Source: Bog-473 sp963726005
GTDB lineage: Bacteria; Actinomycetota; Acidimicrobiia; Acidimicrobiales; RAAP-2
Assembly (NCBI GenBank): GCA_963726005.1
Contig: CAVSAT010000002.1
Location: forward strand, 310,001 to 374,000
Length of the DNA stretch: 64,000 nucleotides
Direction: 5' to 3'
The translations under genes and the position numbers were made by a program. Position 1 is the first letter of the stretch, and every line of letters starts with the position of its first letter. Of the stretch, positions 33,657 through 41,883 are shown piece after piece. The notes under the pieces were generated by a model. The model was not told the origin of the DNA and did no database searches. It saw only the letters and a list, made by a program, of their open reading frames with translations.

Positions 33657-36100
33657 CTCCTGCTCAGTGCGTCGAGCTCTTCGGGGGTCATCAGCACGGC
33701 CCGGGCCTTGGACCCCTCGCTCGGCCCCACGACGCCGGCCCGCTCGAGCAGGTCCATCAGGCGACCGGCCCGGGAGAAGCCGACGCGCAGCTTGCGCTGC
33801 AGCATGGATGTCGAGCCCAGCTGGGAGCGCACCACCAGGTCCCGCGCCTGGGCCAGCAGCTCGTCGTCGTCCTCGTCGACGCCGTCGCGGCCCGCGGGCC
33901 CGTCCTCGACACCCTCGATCCCGACGATCGCCTCGGGCTGGCCCCCCTGGGCCTGCCAGTGCCGGACGACCTCGCGCACCTCTTCCTCGGAGACCCAGGG
34001 CGCCTGGAGGCGGCGCGGGATGTTCGACGAGGCGGTGAGGAGCAGCATGTCCCCCTTGCCGATCAGGCGCTCGGCGCCGGGTTGGTCGAGGATCACCCTG
34101 CTGTCAGCGAGCGACGAGACCGAGAAGGCCATGCGGCTCGGGATGTTGGCCTTGATCACGCCCGTGATGACGTCGACCGAGGGACGCTGGGTGGCGATGA
34201 CCAGGTGGATGCCCACGGCGCGGGCCATCTGCGCGATGCGCACGATGGAGTCCTCGACGTCGCGGGCGGCCACCATCATCAGGTCGTTGAGCTCGTCGAC
34301 CACCACCAGGATGAACGGGAGCGTCTGAGGCGGCTCCGGCGCGTCGTCGACGTCGGCCTCGTCCTCGACGGCCGGATGGTTCTCGCCGAGCGCGCGGGCG
34401 GCGACGTCGCGCGCGCGCCGTCGGTCCGACGCGGCGGCCGGCGCGATGAGCCCCTCCGCCACCAGCTGGTTGTAGCCGGTGATGTCGCGCACGCCGTTCT
34501 CGGCCAGAAGGTCGTAGCGACGCTCCATCTCCTTGACCGCCCAGGCGAGCGCGTTGGCCGCCTTCTTCGGATCGACGACCACCGGGTTGAGCAGATGGGG
34601 CAGGCCGTCGTACTGGCCCAACTCGACCCGCTTGGGGTCGACCAGGATGAGCTTGACCTTGTCGGGGGTGTCGCGCATGAGGATGGACGTGATGATGGAG
34701 TTCATGCACGACGACTTCCCCGACCCCGTCGCACCCGAGATGAGGATGTGCGGCATTTCGGCCAGGTTCGCCATCACGGCCCGTCCGGCGATGTCGCGGC
34801 CCATGGCCACCTCCAGCGGGTGGGAGGAGGCCGTCGGCCGCGTCTCCTTGGCCTCGAGGATGTCGCGCAGGGAGACGAGCTGGCGGGTCCGGTTCGGCAC
34901 CTCGACGCCGATGGCCGACTTGCCGGGGATGGGTGCCAGGATGCGCACGTCCGGCGAGGCCATGGCGTAGGCGATGTCCTTGGAGAGGCTGGTGACGCGG
35001 GCCACCTTGACCCCGGGGCCGAGCTCGATCTCGTAGCGGGTGACGGTCGGCCCCACCCGGCTGCCGACCAGCCGCGTCTCGACGCCGTGGGCGGCCAGCG
35101 CCCGCACCAGGTCGTCGCCGGCGGCATCGATCTGGCGCTGGTCCTGACGCAGCTTCTTCGACGCCAGCAACAGGGTCATGCTCGGCAGCACCCATTCCCC
35201 CGGAGCCCGCGGCGAGGCGGCCGCGACGGGTCGCGGGGCAACCGCCACCGGATCGGGCTCGGGATCGAGCGGGATGTCGATGTCCGAGTCCTCCTCGTCG
35301 GGCGGGAGCTCGTCGTCCATGGCCGTCTCCCTGGGGACGGCGGGGACGGGGGCCGCGGCCACCTCCGCATCAACGGCCCCCTCCGTGGCGATCACGAAGG
35401 GCTTGCCGTGCCACAGCGCGGTGGCGCTGCGCCCCGCCGCGGCACCGGTCGCGGCCAACGCCCGGGCCACCGAGGCGAGCGGCACCCCCGTCGCGATGAG
35501 CATCGCCACGATGACGACTGCCACCAGCAGGACGGCGGCGCCGGCCGGGCCGAGACCCGCATGGAGGGGGCGGCCGACCACCGCGCCGAGGTACCCACCG
35601 GCGTCGCGCAGCGAGGGCGAGGCCGACAGGCGCGGCGTGCCCTTGGCCAGCTCGGCCAGTCCGCAGACGCCGAGCAGGCCGAACACCGTCCCGACGGCCA
35701 GCCGCCACGGATCGGCGCCGTCCTCTCGCTCCCGGTCGTCGTCGCGGCCACGGTCGACGAGCAGCGCCGTGCCGGCTCCGACGGCCACCAGCGGGAGCAG
35801 GACGCGGGCCCAACCGGCGAGGAGCGCCAGTCCCGTGTCGGTGCCGTGCCCGACGGGGCCCAGCTGCTGGCCCCACAGCGCCAACGCGAGCAGCACCCCG
35901 AGCGTGACCAGGCCGACGGCCCAGAGGTCCCGGGCCTGGACCCGCCAGAACGGCGCCCGCGCGGGTGCCGACCGCTTCGCCCGTGCGGCCGGCTTCTTGG
36001 CCCCGGCACGAGAAGGCGCACGGGTGGAGGTGCCGCCACGGGTCTTGGTCACCACAGTGAGGCTGAGATTACTGCCTGACCTGGTCCTCTTTGCGGACAC
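33653..36100 (-). CDS. ftsK: FtsK/SpoIIIE DNA translocase
   Basis: An 815-residue septal DNA pump. Four membrane helices occupy about residues 55-205. The acidic linker (DELPPDEEDSDIDIPLD) and alpha/beta motor domains follow: Walker A GATGSGKSS (K462), Walker B ILVVVDELNDLMM. The gamma winged helix (TSMLQRKLRVGFSRAGRLMD) ends the protein and would read KOPS-like sites. GTG 36100 is used; a shorter start is possible. It is divergent from a radical-SAM gene with a LexA box in the 44-base gap, so SOS control may reach ftsK, as in E. coli. Confidence 0.95.
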   Translation of the reverse strand: MSAKRTRSGSNLSLTVVTKTRGGTSTRAPSRAGAKKPAARAKRSAPARAPFWRVQARDLWAVGLVTLGVLLALALWGQQLGPVGHGTDTGLALLAGWARVLLPLVAVGAGTALLVDRGRDDDREREDGADPWRLAVGTVFGLLGVCGLAELAKGTPRLSASPSLRDAGGYLGAVVGRPLHAGLGPAGAAVLLVAVVIVAMLIATGVPLASVARALAATGAAAGRSATALWHGKPFVIATEGAVDAEVAAAPVPAVPRETAMDDELPPDEEDSDIDIPLDPEPDPVAVAPRPVAAASPRAPGEWVLPSMTLLLASKKLRQDQRQIDAAGDDLVRALAAHGVETRLVGSRVGPTVTRYEIELGPGVKVARVTSLSKDIAYAMASPDVRILAPIPGKSAIGVEVPNRTRQLVSLRDILEAKETRPTASSHPLEVAMGRDIAGRAVMANLAEMPHILISGATGSGKSSCMNSIITSILMRDTPDKVKLILVDPKRVELGQYDGLPHLLNPVVVDPKKAANALAWAVKEMERRYDLLAENGVRDITGYNQLVAEGLIAPAAASDRRRARDVAARALGENHPAVEDEADVDDAPEPPQTLPFILVVVDELNDLMMVAARDVEDSIVRIAQMARAVGIHLVIATQRPSVDVITGVIKANIPSRMAFSVSSLADSRVILDQPGAERLIGKGDMLLLTASSNIPRRLQAPWVSEEEVREVVRHWQAQGGQPEAIVGIEGVEDGPAGRDGVDEDDDELLAQARDLVVRSQLGSTSMLQRKLRVGFSRAGRLMDLLERAGVVGPSEGSKARAVLMTPEELDALSRR

Positions 36101-36116
36101 TCGACCCGTTGAATTA

Positions 36117-36130
36117 CGAACATGTGTTCG
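36117..36130. promoter_or_regulatory. LexA (SOS) box between ftsK and the radical-SAM gene
   Basis: CGAACATGTGTTCG, full match to GAAC-N4-GTTC, 14 bases upstream of the radical-SAM ATG and 16 upstream of the ftsK GTG. It could serve either gene or both. Confidence 0.85.
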
Positions 36131-36144
36131 CTATCCTAACCCGG

Positions 36145-37170
36145 ATGGCACTCCGGTGGGCACTGGCCGAGAGCGAGGAGGGACAGACCCTCTTCCCCGA
36201 CGAGCGCGTGGCGGAACGCCATGTCGGCAAGGGCGCCTACGCCGGCATGGAATTCCTGCACGTGAACGCCCGCACGATCATCAACACCGTGCCGCCGGAG
36301 AGCGTGGTGCCGTTCCGGCACACGATCAACCCGTATCGAGGCTGCAGCCACGCCTGCGTCTACTGCTTCGCCCGGCCGACCCACGACTATCTCGGGCTCG
36401 GGATCGGGACCGATTTCGAGCGCAAGATCGTGGTCAAGGTCAACGCCGTCGAACGGTTGCGGGCCGAGCTGCGCTCGCCCAAATGGGGCGGCGACAGCAT
36501 CGCCATGGGCACCAACACCGACCCCTACCAGCACGCCGAGGGCAAATACCACCTCACGAGAGGCATCGTCGAGACACTGTCGCGGGCGCGCAACCCGTTC
36601 AGCATCTTGACCAAGTCGACGCTCGTCCTGCGCGACGCCGCCCTGCTCGCGGCGGCATCCGAGCGCACCGAGGTGGCGCTGAGCTTCTCCATCGGCACGC
36701 TCGACCGCTCCGTGTGGTCGCTGACCGAGCCGGGCACACCCCCGCCGGACCGGAGGGTCGAGGCGCTGCGGCGGCTGACGGACCTGGGTATCCGGTGCGG
36801 GGTCCTGGTGGCACCGGTGCTCCCGGGGCTCTCCGACTCCGAAGGACAGCTGCGCCGGGTCGTCGAGGCGTGTGCGGAGGCCGGCGCCGTCTCCGTCCAC
36901 GGCGTGGCGCTGCACCTGCGGGGCCCGCTGCGCGCCCACTACTTCGACTGGCTGGAGGGGACGCGGCCCGACCTGGTCCGACTCCACCGCGGGCGGTTCC
37001 GGCGCGGCGCCTACCAGGAGGACGCCGAGCGTGAGCGCGTGGAGGGCATCGTGCGGGAGGCGGCGCTCACCTGTGGCGTGACGGGACGGGACCGCTACCG
37101 GGCCACGACGCCGGTGGCGCCCACGCCCGCACCGGCACCCGACGGCGGCCAGCAGCTGCGCCTTCTCTGA
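36145..37170 (+). CDS. radical SAM protein, Rv2578c / spore-photoproduct-lyase-like
   Basis: A 341-residue protein with the CxxxCxxC cluster site GCSHACVYCFARPTHDYLG (C67, C71, C74), preceded by the conserved INPYRGC. Later GVLVAPVLPGLSD and a basic tail match the Rv2578c family. The real start is ATG 36145; the upstream in-frame sequence is promoter. A LexA box immediately upstream implies DNA-damage induction, as reported for the M. tuberculosis homologue. DNA repair is a reasonable but unproven function. Confidence 0.87.
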   Translation: MALRWALAESEEGQTLFPDERVAERHVGKGAYAGMEFLHVNARTIINTVPPESVVPFRHTINPYRGCSHACVYCFARPTHDYLGLGIGTDFERKIVVKVNAVERLRAELRSPKWGGDSIAMGTNTDPYQHAEGKYHLTRGIVETLSRARNPFSILTKSTLVLRDAALLAAASERTEVALSFSIGTLDRSVWSLTEPGTPPPDRRVEALRRLTDLGIRCGVLVAPVLPGLSDSEGQLRRVVEACAEAGAVSVHGVALHLRGPLRAHYFDWLEGTRPDLVRLHRGRFRRGAYQEDAERERVEGIVREAALTCGVTGRDRYRATTPVAPTPAPAPDGGQQLRLL

Positions 37171-37217
37171 GGAGGCGCGTGGTCGCGGCACCCGCCGCTC
37201 CCTATGATCTGGCACTC

Positions 37218-38846
37218 ATGCCGCGAGCGGGATCCTTGACGTGGGGAGCCGGCCGACGTGCCGCTCTCGGCATGGCGGTGCTCCTCGCTGCCTGCGCGCT
37301 CGCCATGGCTCCCCCGACGGGACGGGGCACCGGGCTACGGGCGGCCGCGGCGACGCCCGGCGCCACCGACAACTCCTACGCCATCGTCGATGCGGCAGGT
37401 GGGGTGATGACCTTCGGGGGAGCCGGGTACGACGGCGACACCCTCGAGGTGCCGCTGCAGAAGCCGATCGTCGGTGGCGCGGCCGACCCGAACGGCGGGT
37501 ACTGGCTCGTCGCGTCCGACGGCGGGGTGTTCACGTTCGGCAACGCCCCCTTCTGGGGATCGGCGGGCGGCATCCCGCTCAACAAGCCGATCGTGGGCAT
37601 GGCCCCGACCGCCGACGGCGGCGGCTACTGGCTCGTGGCGTCCGACGGGGGCATCTTCACCTACGGCGACGCAGCGTTCTGGGGGTCCACCGGGAGCATG
37701 ACGCTCAACAAACCGATCGTCGGCATGGCCGGGACCAAGGACGGTCGGGGCTACTGGCTCGTCGCGTCCGACGGGGGCATCTTCACCTTCGGCGACGCAC
37801 CGTTCCTCGGCTCGGCGGGCAGCCTCGCGCTCAACAAGCCGATCGTCGGCATGGCCCCGACCGGCGGGGGCGGCGGCTACTGGCTCGTCGCGTCCGACGG
37901 GGGCATCTTCACCTACGGCGACGCACCGTTCCTGGGGTCGACGGGCGGCATCGTACTCAGCGAGCCGATCGTCGCCATGGCCGCCACCCCGGACGGGACC
38001 GGGTACTGGATGGTCGGGCAGGACGCCGGTGTCTTCGACTACGGCGACGCCGGCTTCTCGGGCAGCGCGCAGTCGCCGCTGCACCCGCCGCTCTTCCCCG
38101 CGCCCCTGACGATCCCGATCCCACCGGTGGTGACCATCATCAACGACGTGCCCGGGCCGCAGGCCACCCACCAGGGTCCCCTGCGCGTGGCCTTCGCCGG
38201 GGACTCGCTCTCCCTCTACGAGGGGAGCTACGTGCAGCAGACCGCCCCGCCCTACGCCGTCGACGACGGCGCCGCCGCGGGGTGCGGCTTCACCAACGGC
38301 GCGCCCACCCTGCCCTGGAGCGACCCCCGGTCGCTCTACCTGAGCTCTCCGGCCTGCGCGCTGTGGGCGCTGCAGCTGCAGTGGGTCGTGACGCGCTTCC
38401 ACCCCGACGTGACCGTGATTCAGACGGGGTACTGGGAGACGCAGAACCGCCAGTTCGGCGGGGGCTACGTCTCCCTGGCCAACGCGGCGTACTCCGCCTA
38501 CATCCAGACGAACCTGGCCGAGGCGGTGCAGATCGCCCACTCCGACGGCGGGGCGGTGATCCTCTCGACTTCGCCCTACTTCGCCGACGGGACGCCGTTC
38601 AACCTCGTCGACGCCTACAACCAGATCGTGCACGCGGTGGCCGCGCAGTACCCGTACGTGTCGATCGACGACCTCTACACGGTCCTCGACCCCGGTGGGA
38701 CGTACGCGTCGACGGTGGACGGGATCCCGGCGCGCGCAGCGGACGGCGTGCACATCACCCAGCCTGCGGTGGACAGCCTGATAGAGCCGGCGCTCAACCA
38801 GATCATCGCCAACGTGGCGGGAGCCGTGTACGCAGACGGCGCCTAG
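37218..38846 (+). CDS. secreted protein: six-blade-like GYWLVASDGG repeats fused to an SGNH hydrolase
   Basis: A 542-residue exported protein with a signal peptide (RRAALGMAVLLAACALAM). Residues about 50-290 are one degenerate and five good repeats of about 42 residues (KPIVGMAP, GYWLVASDGGIFTYGDA, FxGSxG), likely forming a beta-propeller-like or beta-rich stack. A Pro-rich linker (PAPLTIPIPPVVTI) leads to an SGNH/GDSL hydrolase: VAFAGDSLSLYEG (S330) and a final DGVH (D509, H512). The esterase or acetyl-transfer substrate, perhaps a wall polymer, is unknown. ATG 37218 begins the signal peptide. Confidence 0.85.
   Translation: MPRAGSLTWGAGRRAALGMAVLLAACALAMAPPTGRGTGLRAAAATPGATDNSYAIVDAAGGVMTFGGAGYDGDTLEVPLQKPIVGGAADPNGGYWLVASDGGVFTFGNAPFWGSAGGIPLNKPIVGMAPTADGGGYWLVASDGGIFTYGDAAFWGSTGSMTLNKPIVGMAGTKDGRGYWLVASDGGIFTFGDAPFLGSAGSLALNKPIVGMAPTGGGGGYWLVASDGGIFTYGDAPFLGSTGGIVLSEPIVAMAATPDGTGYWMVGQDAGVFDYGDAGFSGSAQSPLHPPLFPAPLTIPIPPVVTIINDVPGPQATHQGPLRVAFAGDSLSLYEGSYVQQTAPPYAVDDGAAAGCGFTNGAPTLPWSDPRSLYLSSPACALWALQLQWVVTRFHPDVTVIQTGYWETQNRQFGGGYVSLANAAYSAYIQTNLAEAVQIAHSDGGAVILSTSPYFADGTPFNLVDAYNQIVHAVAAQYPYVSIDDLYTVLDPGGTYASTVDGIPARAADGVHITQPAVDSLIEPALNQIIANVAGAVYADGA
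37461..38087 (+). repeat. tandem 126-base repeats inside the SGNH protein gene
   Basis: Units begin at 37461, 37584, 37710, 37836 and 37962 with AAGCCGATCGT-like sequence and run 123 or 126 bases each. They encode the 41-42 residue KPIVGMA...GYWLVASDGGIF repeats. The DNA is similar enough for unequal crossing-over to change copy number. Confidence 0.92.
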
Positions 38847-38856
38847 CGTCGCCGCC

Positions 38857-39519
38857 ATCGCGCACCGGGGCGACCCGGTCGGCGAGCGGGAGAACACGCT
38901 GCGGGCCTTCGCCGCGGCCGTGGCCCTCGGGGCGGACATGGTCGAGCTGGACCTGCGCCGGACCCGGGACGGGGCCATCGTGGTGCTGCACGACCAGCTG
39001 CTCCAGCGTCTCTGGGGGGTCGACGCCTCGGTGGGTGACCTGGACCTGGCCGAGGTCGCGGCGATCGGCGACGGCGACCTGCGCATCCCGACCCTGCGCG
39101 AGGTGCTCGACGTGGTGGCGGTGCCGCTGATGGTGGACTTCACCCGGCGGGAGGTCGTCCACGGCGCGCTGGACGTGGTGCTCGACGCGGGGGCGCTGGA
39201 CCGCTCCCTCTTCGTGACGGGCAACGTCGAGGCGCTGCGCATGCTGCGGGAACTCTCGCCCGAGGCTCGCATCGGCCTGACCTGGGTGGAGGGGCCGGAG
39301 CCTCCGCTGGCACTGCTCGAGGAGCTGGCGGCGGCGTACTGGAACCCCATCTTCGGTCTGGTGACGCCCGAAGGTGTGGCGGCGGTGCACGGCGCGGGGG
39401 TGCGGGTGTCGACCTGGACGGTGGATGCCGTCGAGGACATGGATCGCGTGGTGTCGGCGGGCGTCGACGCGGTCGTGAGCAATCACGTCGCCCGGCTGGT
39501 CGCGTTCCTCCGTCCGTAG
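38857..39519 (+). CDS. glycerophosphodiester phosphodiesterase-family protein without an ordinary start codon
   Basis: About 220 residues with the GDPD site: IAHRGDPVGERENTLRAFAA (catalytic His, Arg, Glu), VELDLRRTRDGAIVVLHD (Glu, Asp, His). The first ATG/GTG/TTG in frame is GTG 38920, which would remove the catalytic HRGD-ENT part. Upstream in frame there is no start before a stop at 38782-38784. Either a rare codon near 38857 is used or a base is wrong here. It follows the SGNH gene by 10 bases. It hydrolyses glycerophosphodiesters. Confidence 0.78.
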   Translation: MAHRGDPVGERENTLRAFAAAVALGADMVELDLRRTRDGAIVVLHDQLLQRLWGVDASVGDLDLAEVAAIGDGDLRIPTLREVLDVVAVPLMVDFTRREVVHGALDVVLDAGALDRSLFVTGNVEALRMLRELSPEARIGLTWVEGPEPPLALLEELAAAYWNPIFGLVTPEGVAAVHGAGVRVSTWTVDAVEDMDRVVSAGVDAVVSNHVARLVAFLRP

Positions 39520-39550
39520 CCGGACGGCGCGAGGCGGCCCCGTCTCCCCC

Positions 39551-41071
39551 TCAATCGTCCTGGGCCGGCGGGGGCATGCGTGCGGCCCGCAGCGCGCTCC
39601 GGCGCAGCTTGCCGGCGTCGTTGCGCAGAGGCGCGTCCGTGTACTCCATGGAGCGTGGGACCTTGTAGCGTGCCACCCGCTCGGCGACGAAGGCCAGCAG
39701 TTCCTCCCGGGAGACGACTTCGGGATCGGCCTCGACAATGGCGTGGACGATGTTTCCCCTCTCCTCGTCGGGGAGGCCGATGACGGCCACCGACCTCACG
39801 GCTGGATGTTCCTGCAGGGCCGCCTCGACCTCGGCGGGGTAGACGTTCGCGCCACCGGTCAGGATCATGTCCTGGAGGCGGTCGCCCAGGTACAGATAGC
39901 CCTCTTCATCGAGCCGTCCCATGTCACCGAGCGACTCCCACCCGCCGGCGCGGGTCCGTGCCGTGGCGCCGATGTAGCGGTAGGAGGGCCTGTCGCGCGG
40001 GGATCGCAGCCACACCTCGCCCTCCCGGCCGGCCGGCAGCTCGTTCCCGTCGGGGTCGCAGATGACCACCGTGCCCGGCGGCGCGCGGCCGACCGAGCCA
40101 CGGTGCGCGAGCCACTCGGCGCCGGTGATGATGGTCGCCGTCTGCGCCTCGGTGCCGGCGTAGAGCTCGAAGATGCGGTCCGGACCCAGCCAATCGATCC
40201 AGACCTGCTTGAGCCACTGCGGACAGGGTTCGGCGAGATGCCAGACGGCGCGCAGCGACGACAGGTCGTAGGAGTCGCGGATCTCTTCGGGGAGCCGCCA
40301 GATCCGCTTCATCATCGTCGGGACCAGGTAGACGGTGTCGGCGCGGAAGCGGTCGACGGACGCGAGCGTGATCTCCGCGTCGAAGCGGGGAAGGAGCACG
40401 ACGTGGCTCCCACCCAGCAGCGCCGTGCAGGACCACACGATGGGACCGTTGTGGTACAGCGGTGCGGGTACGACCATGCAGCCGTCGGCCTTCCCGAAGA
40501 TCGGCGCTGCATCCTGGTCGTAGAGGGCAGGGTCGCCGGTCACGATCAGCTTCGGCCGGCCCGTCGACCCGCCCGACGTCGGCGCCTTCCATGCCGGGGA
40601 GGTGACGTCCGGGAGCGGGCGGTCGGACAGGTCCGGGTCGGGTCGGTACCCGGTCGGCAGGGTCCGACGACCCGGCGCGTGCTCGGGGGCGACGCCGATC
40701 ACGGCAGCGGGGTTGGCCAGTTCGAGGATGGCCTGCAGCTCCCGCTCGGGCAGGTGGGCCGACACCGGCTGGGGAATGGCGCCGATCTTCCAACAGGCCG
40801 CGACGGCGACGAACCACTCGGTCGAGTTCGCCAGCGCGATGGTGACCATGTCGCCCAGCCCGGCGCCCCCGGCGGCCAGGTCGCGCGCCAGGCGGTTGGC
40901 GGCCGCGTCGAGCTCCGCCCGCGTCAGGCTGTGCTCGCCGCAGGTGACCGCCGGACGGCCGGGGTCCTCTTCGGCCAGAACGCTCAGACGGCGGCTGTAG
41001 GAGACCAGGTCCACGAGGGGGAGACTATGGCTCGGCTCCGGCCGCAGTGCGCCGAGGTCATCGTGCCGCAT
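39551..41071 (-). CDS. acyl-CoA synthetase / AMP-dependent ligase
   Basis: A 506-residue ANL-superfamily enzyme. The P-loop is TSGGSTGRPKLIV; the A5 motif is FELYAGTEAQT, A8 is YLYLGDRLQDMILTGGANVYP, and the catalytic Lys region is RNDAGKLRR. It resembles the fatty/bile-acid or aromatic acid CoA ligases of Actinobacteria, with substrate unknown. It is divergent from a HAD phosphatase gene across 125 bases, in which no clear promoter or operator stands out. Confidence 0.87.
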   Translation of the reverse strand: MRHDDLGALRPEPSHSLPLVDLVSYSRRLSVLAEEDPGRPAVTCGEHSLTRAELDAAANRLARDLAAGGAGLGDMVTIALANSTEWFVAVAACWKIGAIPQPVSAHLPERELQAILELANPAAVIGVAPEHAPGRRTLPTGYRPDPDLSDRPLPDVTSPAWKAPTSGGSTGRPKLIVTGDPALYDQDAAPIFGKADGCMVVPAPLYHNGPIVWSCTALLGGSHVVLLPRFDAEITLASVDRFRADTVYLVPTMMKRIWRLPEEIRDSYDLSSLRAVWHLAEPCPQWLKQVWIDWLGPDRIFELYAGTEAQTATIITGAEWLAHRGSVGRAPPGTVVICDPDGNELPAGREGEVWLRSPRDRPSYRYIGATARTRAGGWESLGDMGRLDEEGYLYLGDRLQDMILTGGANVYPAEVEAALQEHPAVRSVAVIGLPDEERGNIVHAIVEADPEVVSREELLAFVAERVARYKVPRSMEYTDAPLRNDAGKLRRSALRAARMPPPAQDD

Positions 41072-41196
41072 GGCGCAAGTCTCAGCGGACGGGCCGACGG
41101 GAGGATTCTTCAGCGACGCCGGGCCAGTCCCGTGGCGACCATTAGGGTCCCTGTGCCCGGTGCTGCATCGACGAACCGGGGCTCTGGGAGGACGGG

Positions 41197-41823
41197 GTGG
41201 AGATACGTGCCGTGATGTTCGACTTCGGTGGCGTCATCTCGACGAGCCCCTTCGAGGCGTTTGCCCGCCTCGAGGCCGAACACGGCCTTCCCTCTGGTTT
41301 CATCCGCACCGTCAACGCCTCCAACCCGGACGACAACGCCTGGGCCCGTTTGGAACGCAACGAGATCGGCATCGACGCCTTCGGGGTGCGGTGGGCGGAG
41401 GAGGCGCGCGCGCTCGGCCACGAATTGGACGGGCGCCTCGTGCTCGAGCGGCTCGCCGGCGAGATCCGTCCGCAGATGGTCGCCGCCGTCGAAACCTGCG
41501 GGACGACCTACAAGACAGCGTGCCTGACCAACAACTTCTCGTCGATGGCGCGTGTCGTCTCCGACGAGGTCGCCGCCGTGTACGCCCTCTTCGACGCCGT
41601 CCTCGAGTCACGCGTCCTCGGGGTGCGCAAACCCGATCCCCGCTTCTACGAACTCGCCTGCGCCACGGTGGGTGTGGAGCCGGAGGAATCCGTCTTCCTC
41701 GATGACCTCGGGATCAATCTCAAGCCGGCCCGTGCGCTCGGCATGCGCACCATCAAGGTGACCGACCCTCACCAGGCTCTCGCCGAGCTCGAGGACATCA
41801 CCGGGCTGTCCTTCGAGCGCTGA
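41197..41823 (+). CDS. HAD-superfamily IA hydrolase
   Basis: A 208-residue phosphatase-like HAD protein. Motif I is MFDFGGVIST: the nucleophilic Asp is present but the second Asp of DxD is Gly, as in ACAD10/epoxide-hydrolase N-terminal HADs. Motif II is CLTNNF, the Lys motif is GVRKPDP, and motif IV is VFLDDLGINLKPARALG. GTG 41197 has GGGAGG just upstream. Substrate unknown. Confidence 0.85.
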   Translation: MEIRAVMFDFGGVISTSPFEAFARLEAEHGLPSGFIRTVNASNPDDNAWARLERNEIGIDAFGVRWAEEARALGHELDGRLVLERLAGEIRPQMVAAVETCGTTYKTACLTNNFSSMARVVSDEVAAVYALFDAVLESRVLGVRKPDPRFYELACATVGVEPEESVFLDDLGINLKPARALGMRTIKVTDPHQALAELEDITGLSFER

Positions 41824-41883
41824 CCGGTCCGCTCCGCCGCGCCCGGGTCGGTCGTCGCGCGCAGGGGGAGGCGCTCGAGTGCT

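Noticed and set aside
33959..36079. A long plus-strand frame opposite ftsK
   Set aside because: Shadow of ftsK with low-complexity His/Arg/Asp composition.
41072..41196. Shared operator between the acyl-CoA ligase and HAD genes
   Set aside because: The divergent gap has no clear dyad or promoter pair.
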